Positions 33,423 to 44,249 of a DNA stretch of 64,000 nucleotides are shown one piece after another. Source of the stretch: Macrotis lagotis (taxonomy: Eukaryota > Chordata > Mammalia > Peramelemorphia > Peramelidae); NCBI RefSeq assembly GCF_037893015.1, contig NC_133666.1:4400239-4464238 (forward strand), given 5' to 3'. Below the pieces are notes generated by a model. It saw only the letters and a list, made by a program, of their open reading frames with translations. It did no database searches and was not told where the DNA came from. Numbering within the stretch: position 1 is the first letter of the stretch; every line of letters starts with the position of its first letter. A program made the translations under genes and the position numbers.

Positions 33423-33567
33423 GGGGACAGCTAGGTGCCTCAGTGGATAGAGCACCGGCTCCAGAGTCAGGAGACCTGGGTTCAGGTCAGGCCTTGGATA
33501 CTTGGCGATTGCTTAGCTGTGTGACCTTGGACAAGTCACTTAACACAATTGCCTCGGGGGGGAAAAT
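33423..33567 (+). mobile_element. tRNA-derived SINE inside the retrovirus, variant
   Basis: GGGGACAGCTAGGTGCCTC head, GGGTTCAGGTCAGG box B region and core GTGTGACCTTGGACAAGTCAC. The ending ACACAATTGCCTCGG differs from the other copies, so it belongs to a sister subfamily. Confidence 0.8.
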
Positions 33568-35503
33568 AACCATTTGTATGTTGAGGACGGATAGTAGGTA
33601 AACAAGTTTAGGTATAGAAGGTTCTATGTGTGTGAATTGGGAATATTTTGGATCTATATATGTATATTCCAAAGCAGTAGTTGTTTGCTTTGAAGTAAAA
33701 GCACCATATAATATAGGAAAGATAAACACAAGATAATTTGATGTTTCTCTGTGCAATCTCCTGGACAATGGAGGTAAGATACAACAGGCTAGAAGGAGGT
33801 TTCTCTAGCCAAGGGGCATCTGATATACCATTTTTATATACAGATAGAGTAGATATGATTTCAGACAAAGGGATGTCTCTAGTATGAGGTAGGAGACAGG
33901 CCTGTAGGGCCAGCCATAGTTAGGATACCTGATTTTAGGCAAAGACCCAGGAAGGATAATCTGAGCTTTAGTTAGGGGCTTTCATTAATTGGGACTCAAT
34001 TAAGATTATAATTGGAATTTAGTGAATTGTATTCACTGCAAGTTCTGACTAGGTAAAACAACCATTTTAGATCACGGGACTTTTAATTGATTTTCTCTTA
34101 TGTCAGACACCAGGATGGTCAGTAAAAGGAAATGCTACTGGGTAAATGTCATGTTCTTGCAGCCAAGGAAGCCAAGATGTCAGGTGACTGGGATGGGCAG
34201 CCAAAGGGGTGACTTCTCAGTATGGCTGAGGTTGGACCCCTTTGACTTGATTTCCCCAAAAGGACATTTGGACAATATCTCACCTGGAAGAATAAATCTG
34301 GCCTAAGACATCTGACTTACCCACGTGACCTCTGCCTGGACACTGGCATTCAATACTTATATCTGTAGAGGAATTTTCCTTTAATGTCCTGGATCTTTAT
34401 AGTTAGTTACTAAGCAAACTAGAAAAAGAAATTTTAGGTGAATTGGATCTAATAGCCAGGAGAGAGGTTAGGTGTGTTAGGTGTATGGCTCTGACACCTG
34501 CTAACAGCAACATGTTAAGATAGGAATTAAGTTTCTTTAATTTTTAGAAGGGGTATTTAGGTAAGAAAAAGAAAGGGAAATTCTTAGGATAATTCTAGTT
34601 TTAAGGCCTGGCTTAAGGAAAGGAATGTAAGTCAGACAAGTATATCAGGAAAAGGAAAATCAATGCTATATTTGAGAATATTTTGAAAATGTTCATTTTG
34701 GTTAAGGATATTTGAGCCATTGTTGTAATAAGAGCAAAGGCGAAGATTGTTTTACTTTTAAACCATATGCTGGGTCCTCGGACCTAAGATGATTGTTGAA
34801 TGTATGTTACAATCTTAAGACAGTATGACAATCCTCACTGGGAGTTTGCTCAGGTAGTAAAATACTAATGAAGGTTTATTGTGCTAAAATTAATTATGTG
34901 CATCAATATGGCAATAAGGCAGAATGTAAATTGCAATAAGCCCCAAAATCTCATTGTCTTGTGAAGAAAACATGTGTTTTGATCTAAGTAAAATGTTAAG
35001 CAGATTCTTTACCAGAAGACAAAGTTTCAACTAGTCACCTGAGCTGGAGAGGACTTTTTGGAACAGATTCAGAAGATGCAGAAGGATGTCGGAGGTCTCC
35101 AGGAGAGAAGAGAAGAAAGGAAAGACACTGGACCAGTTTACCTCTACCATTTCTCACCGATGTTTACATTGTATAGTCAAGGGATCTGTGTTTGTAACCT
35201 CCCCTTGATAATATGAGTCTGACACCCCTACTTATGCCCTTCTCCCTATGAAAAGGAGGAGAGGCAGGGTGCAGATGTGCTCCAGTGAAAGAAAAGGAGG
35301 GAGAGTATTGGGTGGTATGTTTATATCCTATCTAAGGGGAGTCTTATCTCTGATGTAGCTGGCCTGTACAACTTAAAGAGATAGGTGGACTGAGATGCCA
35401 TGATGATACCTGGATCCTTTGTAAAGATGTTTGTAGTTCATGTTTATCCAGGTTATGAAGATAACTCAAGGGTTTGAGTTATTTTGAAAAAAAAAGTGGG
35501 GAA

Positions 35504-36081
35504 TAAAGTATAATATCAATGTTTGTGAAATTCCTGTATAGAAAGGGGTCCCTGACATCCTTCTGGGCCCTGAGAAATTCCTTTGAACTATAACTTTGGC
35601 TAGGAACCTTTGGGTCTGAAAATAGTCTGACAGGACCCAAGAGGTCATGGATATACCATAAAATTGTCTAAAGATTTACAAAGCACCCTTGTTAGCCTCA
35701 TTGTCTTGCTGTATCTGTTAAATTCCAGGACTGCCTCCCCCTTCCCCAGATGGGGCTGGAACCATAAGATAGTAAATTTCTGACTCCTTCCATCTCAGAA
35801 AATAATCATTACACAAAGACCCTGACCCCTTCTCACTTCTATCTGTATGAAACCCTATGTTTACATATGTATATATCAAGATAATATATCTAACTGGTGT
35901 CTTTGCTTTTCTGTATTTTGCTTGCTCTCAGTACCCCCCCCAAACACTATAAAAACCCTATCCCCTGAACACTCAGGTACTGTCAGATTGGTGTACTCAA
36001 TCCCCCAGATAGTCCCCGGGAATATTAAAGATCTCCAACCTTATCAAACTCTGGTCTCCGTCTCGCTCTTTGGGTACAACA
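35504..36081 (+). repeat. 3' LTR of the retrovirus
   Basis: 578 bp, ending GGGTACAACA, with a TATAAAAA box near 35948 and an ATTAAA signal at 36024-36029. A purine tract lies directly before it. Confidence 0.9.
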
Positions 36082-36085
36082 ATGG

Positions 36086-37264
36086 GGCTTATTTTCCCTA
36101 TCTGCACAATGAGGAAGTTGAAGTAGAATGCCTTGAAGTTTCATTTTAGTTCTAAGCTCATGAACCATGACTTGTCCAAGATCACACAGCTAGGAAGTGT
36201 CTGAGGAATGTTTTGATTTCAGGTCTTCCCGACTCCAGATCCAGTTTTCCATGCACTGTGCAATCCAACCTGCTTTTACATCTAAAATCTTATGTGTGAC
36301 TTTGGGCCTCAGTTCCCTCCTCTATAAAAATGGGGTATTTGAATTTGATGCCCTCTGTTCCCAGCTCCTGAACTAGATGGAATTCCTCTTAGCCCTCTAG
36401 CAGTGATTCGTTATGTGACCTTGACAGGGGACCACTAGTAAACTCTTAAAAACCAGCTCTTTGAGGAGGGGGAATTTACCCATGACGCACTTTTAAATTT
36501 AATCTGCAAAATTAACATTTCTCCATCATTTTCTTAAGACAGTGAACAAAATAAGCAAGCCCTGATTTGATGCATCTGCCAATTATGCAAGGTGTAAATG
36601 ATCACAGTGAAAATTTAACAATCAGTTCATGCAATCTGGTTCAAGAGGACGTCAACAGTCCAGAACCTCAGGTAGGCCATTCCTCCTTTTGGGGCCTCAG
36701 GTTCCAACTGTGTAAAATAAAGTGCTCAATAGCTCCTCCAATGGGGTCCCTCCCAGCTGATACTGAAGATGACCCTGGATAGACCACTCTCTAGGGCTTC
36801 AGTTTCCTCATCCATCAAAAGAGAGGAGCTAGACATGATGGTTAGAGGTTCTTCCCTCAGATAGTGGGAAAAAAAGCATCTGAGTCATGTAAGATGAGAC
36901 GAACAGAGGAGGGACCTTTCAACAAATGGTCTCCATTTTTTCAGGCAAAGTTCTTTGCTGAGGAGAAGGTAGGCAGGAGGAGGAGGAACTAGATACCCCA
37001 TGGAAGTTTTGAAGAGAGATGATAGAAAGATTTGGAAAAATCCACTGTGGTGAATGGGCTAACAAGTCATTTGGGGAGGCATAAAAGGGTTGCTTTGCTG
37101 CATCGGTGGTGTTGAGGATAGAGGGCCATTTGAAAAGAAATACACAATTTGTACTGGACCTAGTAAGCATGGTTTTGTGATTTTCTCCAGATCTGATTTG
37201 TGATCCAGTATCATGAAAAGGAAGAAAGAAGGGGGGAATAATGCAAGGTTGACGTTTGGCTGAT
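36086..37264. other. Intergenic with several MIR relics
   Basis: MIR right half at 36086-36160, a minus-strand MIR-type relic at about 36165-36260 (AAGATCACACAGCTAGGAAG), and a plus-strand MIR at about 36295-36380 (TGGGCCTCAGTTCC). Similar traces lie at 36680-36830. No gene seen. Confidence 0.55.
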
Positions 37265-37265
37265 C

Positions 37266-37444
37266 AAGACTGGCAATAGGGATGGCTAGGTGGCACAGTG
37301 GATAGAGCACCAGCCCTGGAGTCAGGGGTACCTGAGTTCAAATCTGGCCTCGGACATTTAATAATTACCTAGCTGTGTGGCCTTGGGCAAGTCACTTAAC
37401 CCTATTTGCCTTGCAAGAAACCTAAAAAAAAAGACTGGCAATAG
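37266..37444 (+). mobile_element. tRNA-derived CORE-SINE with target duplication
   Basis: Full-length copy with the perfect 14-bp duplication AAGACTGGCAATAG on both sides. Few differences from the copies at 27.3 and 53.9 kb, so it is relatively young. Confidence 0.93.
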
Positions 37445-38454
37445 ATGAGGAGGCAAGAGGCTACAGTGTAGAGTCAAAGTGATTCCTCAAAGGGTCAAGA
37501 TGGAGAAGGGAAGAGAGTGAGGGCAATGCAGAAGTGATGGGGGAAAGGGGGGAGAGGGATTGGAAGTCATGGCAATGACAAAGAATGGAGTTAGGGGGTC
37601 ACAAGGTGGAAGGAGGAATAGAATGATTGTGATCAGCTAAGTGATCACCAGAATTCCTAAACAAGCAAGTGGATTATTGGTGAGTGATGGGCAAGATCGA
37701 GGGATGACCATCTCCATGTGGCAGCTGAGGTCATGGGTGGAAGAAGAGGTCGTGGGAAATGAGCAGGTGAGGAAGTGGACGCTTGAGAGAGAATCCAGAA
37801 CATATGCTGAAGTTCCCTAGTATGAGGGCAGGAAGTGAGCCAGAGCCAGGCCCGGAACCCTGAGGGAGACAGGAAGGAGAGTGTCCTGGAGGTCTCTAGG
37901 CAAGAGCTAGTAGAATGTTGATTGGATGACAGATATGGACTGAGGGAACCTCCAAGCAGGCGAGGTTACTGAGTGATGGAGGGAAGAGAGCTTCAAGTCG
38001 CAACGGGAAGCATGGGCTACTCCAACTCTCCTGTCTGGCCAGGAGAATAAGTGAGGTTGGAGCCAGTGCTGGAGGCCCAGGAGGCTGGGCCAGCAGGCAG
38101 GAGGGAGGGAACCAGGGCTCAGGGAGAGCCATAGGAGGGAAGGAGTGGGACAGCAAAGGTTTCAGATGGAAGCAAATGTGTTACCTATTGAGCAGACTTT
38201 CCAAAGAGCTATTGGGAGGAGCTTTGGGGGAGAGGGATTAAAGGAGGCCTCTTTTCACAGGTACCATGGGGAACAAACATTGAGGAGCTTAATGCTGAAG
38301 AAATTTATGGTTTAAACATTTATTTAATGCTGACAATATCAATATTTTCTCTTTCTAGTTAATGCTGGAAATATTAATATTTTATAATTCTATTTGATGA
38401 TGAAAGTAGATTTAATGCTGAAAATTTTTATATTTAATGCCAAAAAACATATAT
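37445..38454. other. Unassigned purine-rich intergenic sequence
   Basis: A/G-rich on the plus strand over most of its length. No gene or named repeat recognised. Confidence 0.4.
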
Positions 38455-38639
38455 AGTTATGGTACGTAGAATATCTCCAGAAACAGATCCTAGGATAAAA
38501 ACTTCAAGAACTCTCACAGCCAAATTCCAAAATTCTCAAATAAAGGAGAAAATAGTACAAACAGCCAAAAGGAAGAATTTAAATACAAAGGAAGCACAAT
38601 CAGAATCACACAGGTTCAACATTGTCAGATTCAACATTT

Positions 38640-39488
38640 TTTTATCTGAAATTTATTTATTTACTTTAAAGATTTTATTTATTTTGAGTTTTACAATTTT
38701 TCCCCTAATCTTGCTTCCCTCCCCCCACCCCCCATAGAAGGCAATTTGCCAGTCTTTACATTATTTCCATGGTAAACCTTGATCCAAATTGAGTGTAATG
38801 AGAGGGAAATCACATCCTTAAGGAAGAAACATAAAGTATAAGAGATAAAAAGATCAGACAATAAGATAGCAGTTTTTTTTTTCTAAATTTAAGGTAAGAG
38901 TCCTTGGTCTTTGTTCAAACTCCACAGTTGTTTCTCCGGATACAGATGGTATTCTCCATTGCAGACAGCCCCAAATTGTCCCTGATTGTTGCACTGATGG
39001 GATGAGCGAGTCCATCAAGGTTGATCATCGCCCCCATGTTGCTGTTAGGGTGTACAGTGTTTTTCTGGTTCTGCTCATCTCGCTCAGCATCAGTTCATGC
39101 AAATCCCTCCAGGCTTCCCTGAAATCCCGTCCTCCTGGTTTCTAATAGAACAATAGTGTTCCATGACATACATATACCACAGTTTGCTAAGCCATTCCCC
39201 TATGGAAGGACATTTACTTAATTTCCACCACAAACAGGGCTGCTATGAATATTTTTGTACAAGTAATGTTTTTACCCATTTTAATCATGTCTTCAAGGTA
39301 TAGACCCATATTGCTGGATCAAAGGGTATGCACATTTTTGTCGCCCTTTCGGCGGCGTAGTTCCAAATTTCTCTCCAGAAAGGTTGGATGAGTTCACAGC
39401 TCCACCAACAAAGAAATAGTGTCCCAGATTTCCCACAACCCTTCCAACATGGATCTTTGTCCTTTCCGGTCACATTGGCCAGTCTATC
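38640..39488 (-). mobile_element. L1 3' end nested in an older L1
   Basis: On the minus strand it encodes the ORF2 C-terminus (KDPCWKGCGKSGTLFLCWW, CELIQPFWREIWNYA), then the 3' UTR with AAAATTGTAAAACTC and an A-rich end near 38640. The word TTCAACATT flanks it on both sides as a likely target duplication. It is 5'-truncated, about 850 bp. Confidence 0.85.
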
Positions 39489-39624
39489 AGCTTCAACATT
39501 AAAGGATCAGAGGTCCTGAAATACAATATTTCCAAAGGCAAAGGACCTTGGATTACAACCACGAATTTCCTACCCTGCAAAATTCTGCATATTCTGTCAG
39601 GAGAAAAGATGGATGCTCCAGGAG

Positions 39625-39770
39625 GCTAGTTGGCACAGTGATAAAGCACCGGCCCTGGAGTCAGGAGTACCTGGGTTCAAACCAGGTCTCAGACACTTAA
39701 TAATTCCCTGGCTGTGTGGCCTTGGGCAAGCCACTTAACCCCATTTGCCTTGCAAACAAAAAGAGGGATG
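39625..39770 (+). mobile_element. tRNA-derived CORE-SINE
   Basis: Full copy inside the old L1 (CTAGTTGGCACAGTG, GGGTTCAAACCAGG, CCATTTGCCTTGC), flanked by the duplication GGATGCTC. Confidence 0.85.
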
Positions 39771-40054
39771 CTCAATGAAATAACTTTCCAAATTTCCTGA
39801 TAAAAAGACCAGAAGTGAACAGAGAATTTAATCTTCAAATACAAGACTAGAGAGATAAATAAAGATAAGCAAAAAAGGGAAAAAGCAAAATGTTAGTCAA
39901 GACCATTAAACTGTGTACAACCCTACAAGAAAAGATAACACTTGTACCTCTTGAGAAGTGAATTTCTCTTAGGACAGTTAAAAGATTGATAATAGAAATT
40001 GTTCTTAGAGGATATTGATACGGCTGGTTCATGTCCTTCTATCAAAGAAGACTA

Positions 40055-40180
40055 AAATGACTAGAACACTGACCCTGGAATAAGGAGGACCTGAGTTCAA
40101 ATTTGGCCTCAGACACTTGTTCCTTACTATGTGACCTTGAACAATGGGGTTATCCATTACCCACCAAAAAAACCAAACAA
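40055..40180 (+). mobile_element. Decayed tRNA-derived SINE
   Basis: AGAACACTGACCCTGG and GAGTTCAAATTTGGCCTC, with a shortened core. Just left of it, at 40030-40055, is an RTE-type 3' end (TATCAAAGAAGACTAAAATG). Confidence 0.6.
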
Positions 40181-40564
40181 ACCCTAGAGATATTTCTGTG
40201 GTCTAATGAACAGAATACAACTTGGAGAAAGAATCCCTGGGTTTGAGACCTCTAACAACTCCCTATAGTAGGGGCCTGAAGTTTGGTACAGCTGGGGATC
40301 AGAGGAATTGTCAAGACATTATTTAGATGTCCTGAGCCTAATGAGGAACATTAGGACCCAGACTGAATCCTGTTTCATTGATTAGCACTGTTCAGTTTGG
40401 AAACCCAGATGAAAGGATAATAGAATCATAATTTTAGGGCCTTCAGAGGCCACAAGTCCAATCCAACTCAGAGGGGGAAATGAACTTGTCCAGGGTCACA
40501 TAGCTAAGAAGCAGCTGAAGTAGGATTTGAATTCACGTCTCCAGACATTTGGTTTTCACTGTTA
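40181..40564. other. Intergenic with a MIR-type relic
   Basis: A minus-strand MIR-type relic at about 40430-40560 (GTCCAGGGTCACATAGC, GATTTGAATTCACG). Otherwise nothing recognised. Confidence 0.5.
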
Positions 40565-41335
40565 CCAATGACTCTCCTGAGTGTTTTACAGAAAAGGAAA
40601 ATGATCAGTGTTGGAATCAGTGTGGAAAATGGGACATTAATGCACTGTTCGTGGACTTGTGAATTGATCCAACCATTCTGGAGAACAATTTGGAACTATG
40701 CCCAAAGGGCAATAAAACTGCATACTCATATCCTGAAAGACCTACATGTACAAAATACTCATAGCAGCTCTTTTCAAGGTGGTAAAGAAATCTAAGTTGA
40801 GGGAATGCTCATCCATTGGGGAATGGCTGAACATGTTGTGGTATATGAATGTGACAGAGTACTATCCTTCTGTAAGAAATCATGAACATGCAGATTTCAG
40901 AACAACCTGGAAAGACTTGCATGAATTGCTACTGAGTGAAGTGAGCAGAACCAGAACATTGTACACATTAATAGCAACACTGTGCGGTGATCAGTTATGA
41001 TACTTAGTTCTTCTCAGCAATTCTAAAAGTAGGTGATGGAAACAGCCATCCACATCCAGATGAAGAACTACAGTCTGAACGCAAATCAAAGCATAATATT
41101 TTCACTTTTTATAATTTGCTCTTTGCTTCCTCATGGCTTTTCCCTTTTGGTCTGATTTTTCTTTCACACTGTGACTAATACAGAAATATGTTTAATATGA
41201 TTGTGCATGTGTAACCTCTTTATCAGATTGTTTGAGTGAGGAGGGAGAGAAGGGAGGGAGAAATGTTTACATATATGAATGTTGAAAGCTATCTTTACAT
41301 GTAACTGGAAAAAAAATTTAAAAAGGTGAACATCA
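40565..41335 (+). mobile_element. Old L1 3' end
   Basis: ORF2 C-terminus (SWTCELIQPFWRTIWNYAQR at about 40.65 kb; GEWLNMLWYMNVTEYYPSVR at about 40.82 kb), a 3' UTR and an A-rich end near 41320. More diverged than the L1 at 54.8 kb. Confidence 0.82.
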
Positions 41336-42217
41336 TTTCCACTAATCATTAAAGAGGTGACTTGCTCCTGGGCTCAGGACACCAACTGAGATATTTTGCC
41401 TCCAGGGGCTGGAAAACACTAAGCCCTGAATGAGTGCTAGGAATCCAGGCAAAGCTATCTTGCTAGGAACTTTCCTTGCTGAAGCACATATCTATATTGT
41501 CCACTAGGAGGCAGAAGAGGCCCATTTTCGAGAGCCTACCAATACTAGGTAGATGTCTACTTGAACTTGTGTAGCTGATGCCTGTCAAGTTCTTCATCTG
41601 GACTTGGGATGCTTTGCTCCATCTCCTTCTTCCCTAGACTGGGGGCCCTTTGAGGGCAGAGCCAGCATCTCCACTTGATCCTGTCCCCTTAGACTTTAGT
41701 TGAATCCTGGAATTCTTGGCAAGAAGGAACCTTTCAGAGCTAGATGGGGACTCTCATTTTACAGGAGGGAAACTGAGGTCCCCCAAAATGGACTTATCCA
41801 AGGTCACATCTGATTAGGGGCAGTGGTAGCTCTAATCCAAGACCATTGTGCTGAATGGAGTGAGCAATGAGGGGGTGACCACTATACTATGAGCAGGACC
41901 CAAATCCTGTGTCCTTTCCACAACACCACACTGCCTCTCAGCTTGCTGATATGTGCAAAATGGGTTGGATCAGGACTTAGGGACTCATCCAACATGGGAT
42001 TTAGGAGATGAGGGAGAGACGGAGAAAGAGAAGCTCTGGCCTAACAATACAGGATATTAGTAGGATAAAGGCAAAAATGGAATCTTTGGTAATTCACAGG
42101 AGGTAGAGGATTGTGGGAGTTGAGACACAGGAAGCTGCACAAGCCACAGGTTGTCCAGGAACAGCCCCTGGGAGATGTCTGAGCTGGTTGAGGGGAGCTC
42201 TTCAGTCACATTTGTGT
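41336..42217. other. Intergenic with L2 and MIR traces
   Basis: L2-type ending at about 41640-41720 (GACTGGGGGCCCTTTGAGG) and MIR-type sequence at about 41755-41830 (GGGAAACTGAGGTCC). No gene seen. Confidence 0.5.
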
Positions 42218-42545
42218 TAGTGAAGGTAGCACAGTGGATAGAACACTGGTCTTAGAGTCAAGAGGATGAGAGTTGGAATCTGGCCTCAGACACTTGACTC
42301 TTACAAGCTGGGTGATCTTGGGCAAGTCACTTAACGCTGAGTGCCTCACGTCCGGGGCCATGTCCCATTGTCCTGATTCATATCTGGCCACTGGACCCAG
42401 AGGGCTTTAGAGGAGAAAATGAGCCTGGTAACTTAGCATAGTCGCCCTCACTCAAACCCAATTCACATGTTTGTCATGACATCACCTCCCTGCTGCCATG
42501 GTCTTCTTCAAAAACAAAGAACATCAGCATCATCAGTGAGGGATC
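42218..42545 (+). mobile_element. Full-length tRNA/CORE SINE with RTE tail (MAR1-like)
   Basis: Head GTAGCACAGTGGATAGAAC, box B region GAGTTGGAATCTGG, core CTGGGTGATCTTGGGCAAG, linker with CACTCAAACCCAATTCACA, and tail CATGGTCTTCTTCAAAAAC. The tail matches the 3' end of the RTE LINE at 17.56 kb. Confidence 0.82.
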
Positions 42546-43469
42546 CCAAGACATTCCCAAATGCCCTTGCTGATCATTCTACTCCACTCACAACTAAATG
42601 ATTGCCTACTGAACAGTCTTCACCTTTCATGCCTCCAGACATTTGGTTCACCCCTCTAGACCATAATGCCCTCCTCTTCTCCTTGCCCACCCTTCAAAAA
42701 CTCAAATTTGGATCCCCAAATTTGCTGCCCAACATTCTTACCCTTTTAGGGACATTTTCCCAGGGACCTCATCTAATTAGCTGTGAAGTTACCTCAGGAG
42801 ACCTCCAACCTTCCAATGAGAAGGAGGGAACAATGATGAAGATAGAATTCTCATAACAGGAATAACATTTGGTTCCACCCTTCAAGTTTCCCAAGATGCT
42901 TTGCAATGAGATACAGGCTCATTTGTTGCTTACATGGTCAGACCAGATCACTGTGTTGGTTGGTTTTGCTGAACCATTCTTCTGTCTTTAATTCTGGGCA
43001 AGAGAAACATGTATCCAGAAAAGATAGTGATGCAGTAAGTCAAAATTTCTGGTCAGTCAGCAAAAGAGACAGCATGTGCTAGGCTATAATCTATGTTCTG
43101 CCCTATCCCTGGGCAACTTTATTCAACAACTTTTAAAATTACCCTAGGACTTTTGGAGATTACACAGATAAGTTTTAAAAGAAGGGGGTCAGCCTGCATT
43201 GGTAGGTGGGGGTTCCCTATATATGTGATTTAAGAACCAGGACAAGATCATATTTCTGTCCTATTCAATGATACTGCCCAAGTCTGACCCTGAAAAGAGT
43301 TGAGAAAATGTAGCTTCCTTCATTTTTTGCAAAGGCATGGGCCCATACAGAACATGGCCTATTTGGCTGAGTCCAGTCAATGTGTTGGATTTTTTTTTGA
43401 ATTCCTTCTCCCATCTCTTCTTTTTTCCTGTTTGTTACTAGGTATGCATTGCTGGGTAGGGAAAGAGGA
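42546..43469. other. Unassigned intergenic sequence
   Basis: No gene or repeat family recognised. The 84-codon open frame at 42602 has no domain. Confidence 0.4.
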
Positions 43470-43880
43470 AGCATATCTGGAAATTAGGGCAATGATTTAT
43501 AGCAGCACTTTTTGTGGTGGCAAAGAATTGCTAACACTTGGGCAATAGTATGTTAGGCATAAGAAGGTGATGGACTACACTACTGTAAAGAAATATGAAG
43601 ATAATTTCTGCAAAATCCAGGAAGACTTTATGAACTGATACACAGTGAAGGAAGCAGAGCCAAAAAAAAATTTAGATAATAGTACTGTTAAGACAAATGA
43701 CCATGAAAGATGTATCAAGTCTGAACACCACAACAGAACTATCCACAATTCCAGAGGACTCATGAGGAAATAGACTACTGAACTCCAGCTAGTTTTATAT
43801 TTGTTTTCTCAAGGAGATATGAGAAAGAATTCAGAATTGGAAATAAAAATTAATTCCAAATGAAAATTTAACAAGAAATT
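43470..43880 (+). mobile_element. Decayed L1 3' remnant
   Basis: Resembles the L1 3' region seen at 40.9 kb (GACTTTATGAACTGATACAC, GAAGCAGAGCC), strongly diverged, ending near the A-rich sequence at 43.87 kb. Confidence 0.55.
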
Positions 43881-43944
43881 AAGGTGACAAACACAAAAGA
43901 TAGCTAATGATTTTTTTTTAAATAAAAGTACTCTGACACAAAAT

Positions 43945-44120
43945 GTTGTTCAGTCATGTCCCTATTACTGTCCATTGGGTTTTTTTGGCAAGGATACTGG
44001 AGTGGTTTGCCATTTCCTTCTCCAGAGGTAAACAGAGGTTAACGAGCTTTTGTTAAATGATTTGCCCAGGATTACACACAGCTAGTGTTTGAGGTAAAAT
44101 TTGAACTCAGCTCACAAAAG
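43945..44120 (-). mobile_element. RTE-tailed SINE, 3' part
   Basis: Minus strand: core TCAAATTTTACCTCAAACAC and tail GGAAATGGCAAACCACTCC. The tRNA head is not clear at the right end. Confidence 0.65.
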
Positions 44121-44249
44121 AACAGAAGTCACATCCCAGCTCTGGCCCTTCTTCCCTGCCACTCCCAAGCTTTCAAACCAGTCAGGGCCCTCCCTCACAC
44201 AGTAGGCACCTAATAAATGTTCTTTGAATAACTGAAACCAAGCCACAGT

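Larger units (their letters stand above)
27556..36081 (+). mobile_element. Endogenous retrovirus with both LTRs, 8.5 kb, broken
   Basis: Fossil provirus. 5' LTR 27556-28171, primer site 28174-28191, purine tract about 35486-35503, 3' LTR 35504-36081. A 4-bp duplication ATGG flanks it (27552-27555 and 36082-36085), a length usual for class I (gamma-like) elements. The element sits inside a MIR. Two SINEs inserted later (32.7 and 33.4 kb). The 7.3-kb interior has no long open frame, so it is either heavily decayed or a non-coding, helper-dependent form. Proline-rich sequence at about 31.7-31.9 kb may be gag-derived. By eye the LTRs differ by roughly 5-6% over the first 260 bp, suggesting an insertion some tens of millions of years old, depending on the rate. 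Another, partial family member lies at 4.5-5.7 kb. Confidence 0.9.
38455..39900 (+). mobile_element. Old L1 ORF1 region, split by later insertions
   Basis: Plus-strand ORF1 C-terminal sequence at about 38.49-38.64 kb (TAKFQNSQIKEKIVQTAKRK) and again at about 39.49-39.62 kb and 39.76-39.85 kb. The gaps are filled by a minus-strand L1 (38640-39488) and a SINE (39625-39770). This old L1 is the host of both. Confidence 0.7.

Noticed and set aside
1-44000. miR-223, which lies downstream of MSN in human
   Set aside because: Neither the mature sequence nor its complement was seen; it is probably farther away.
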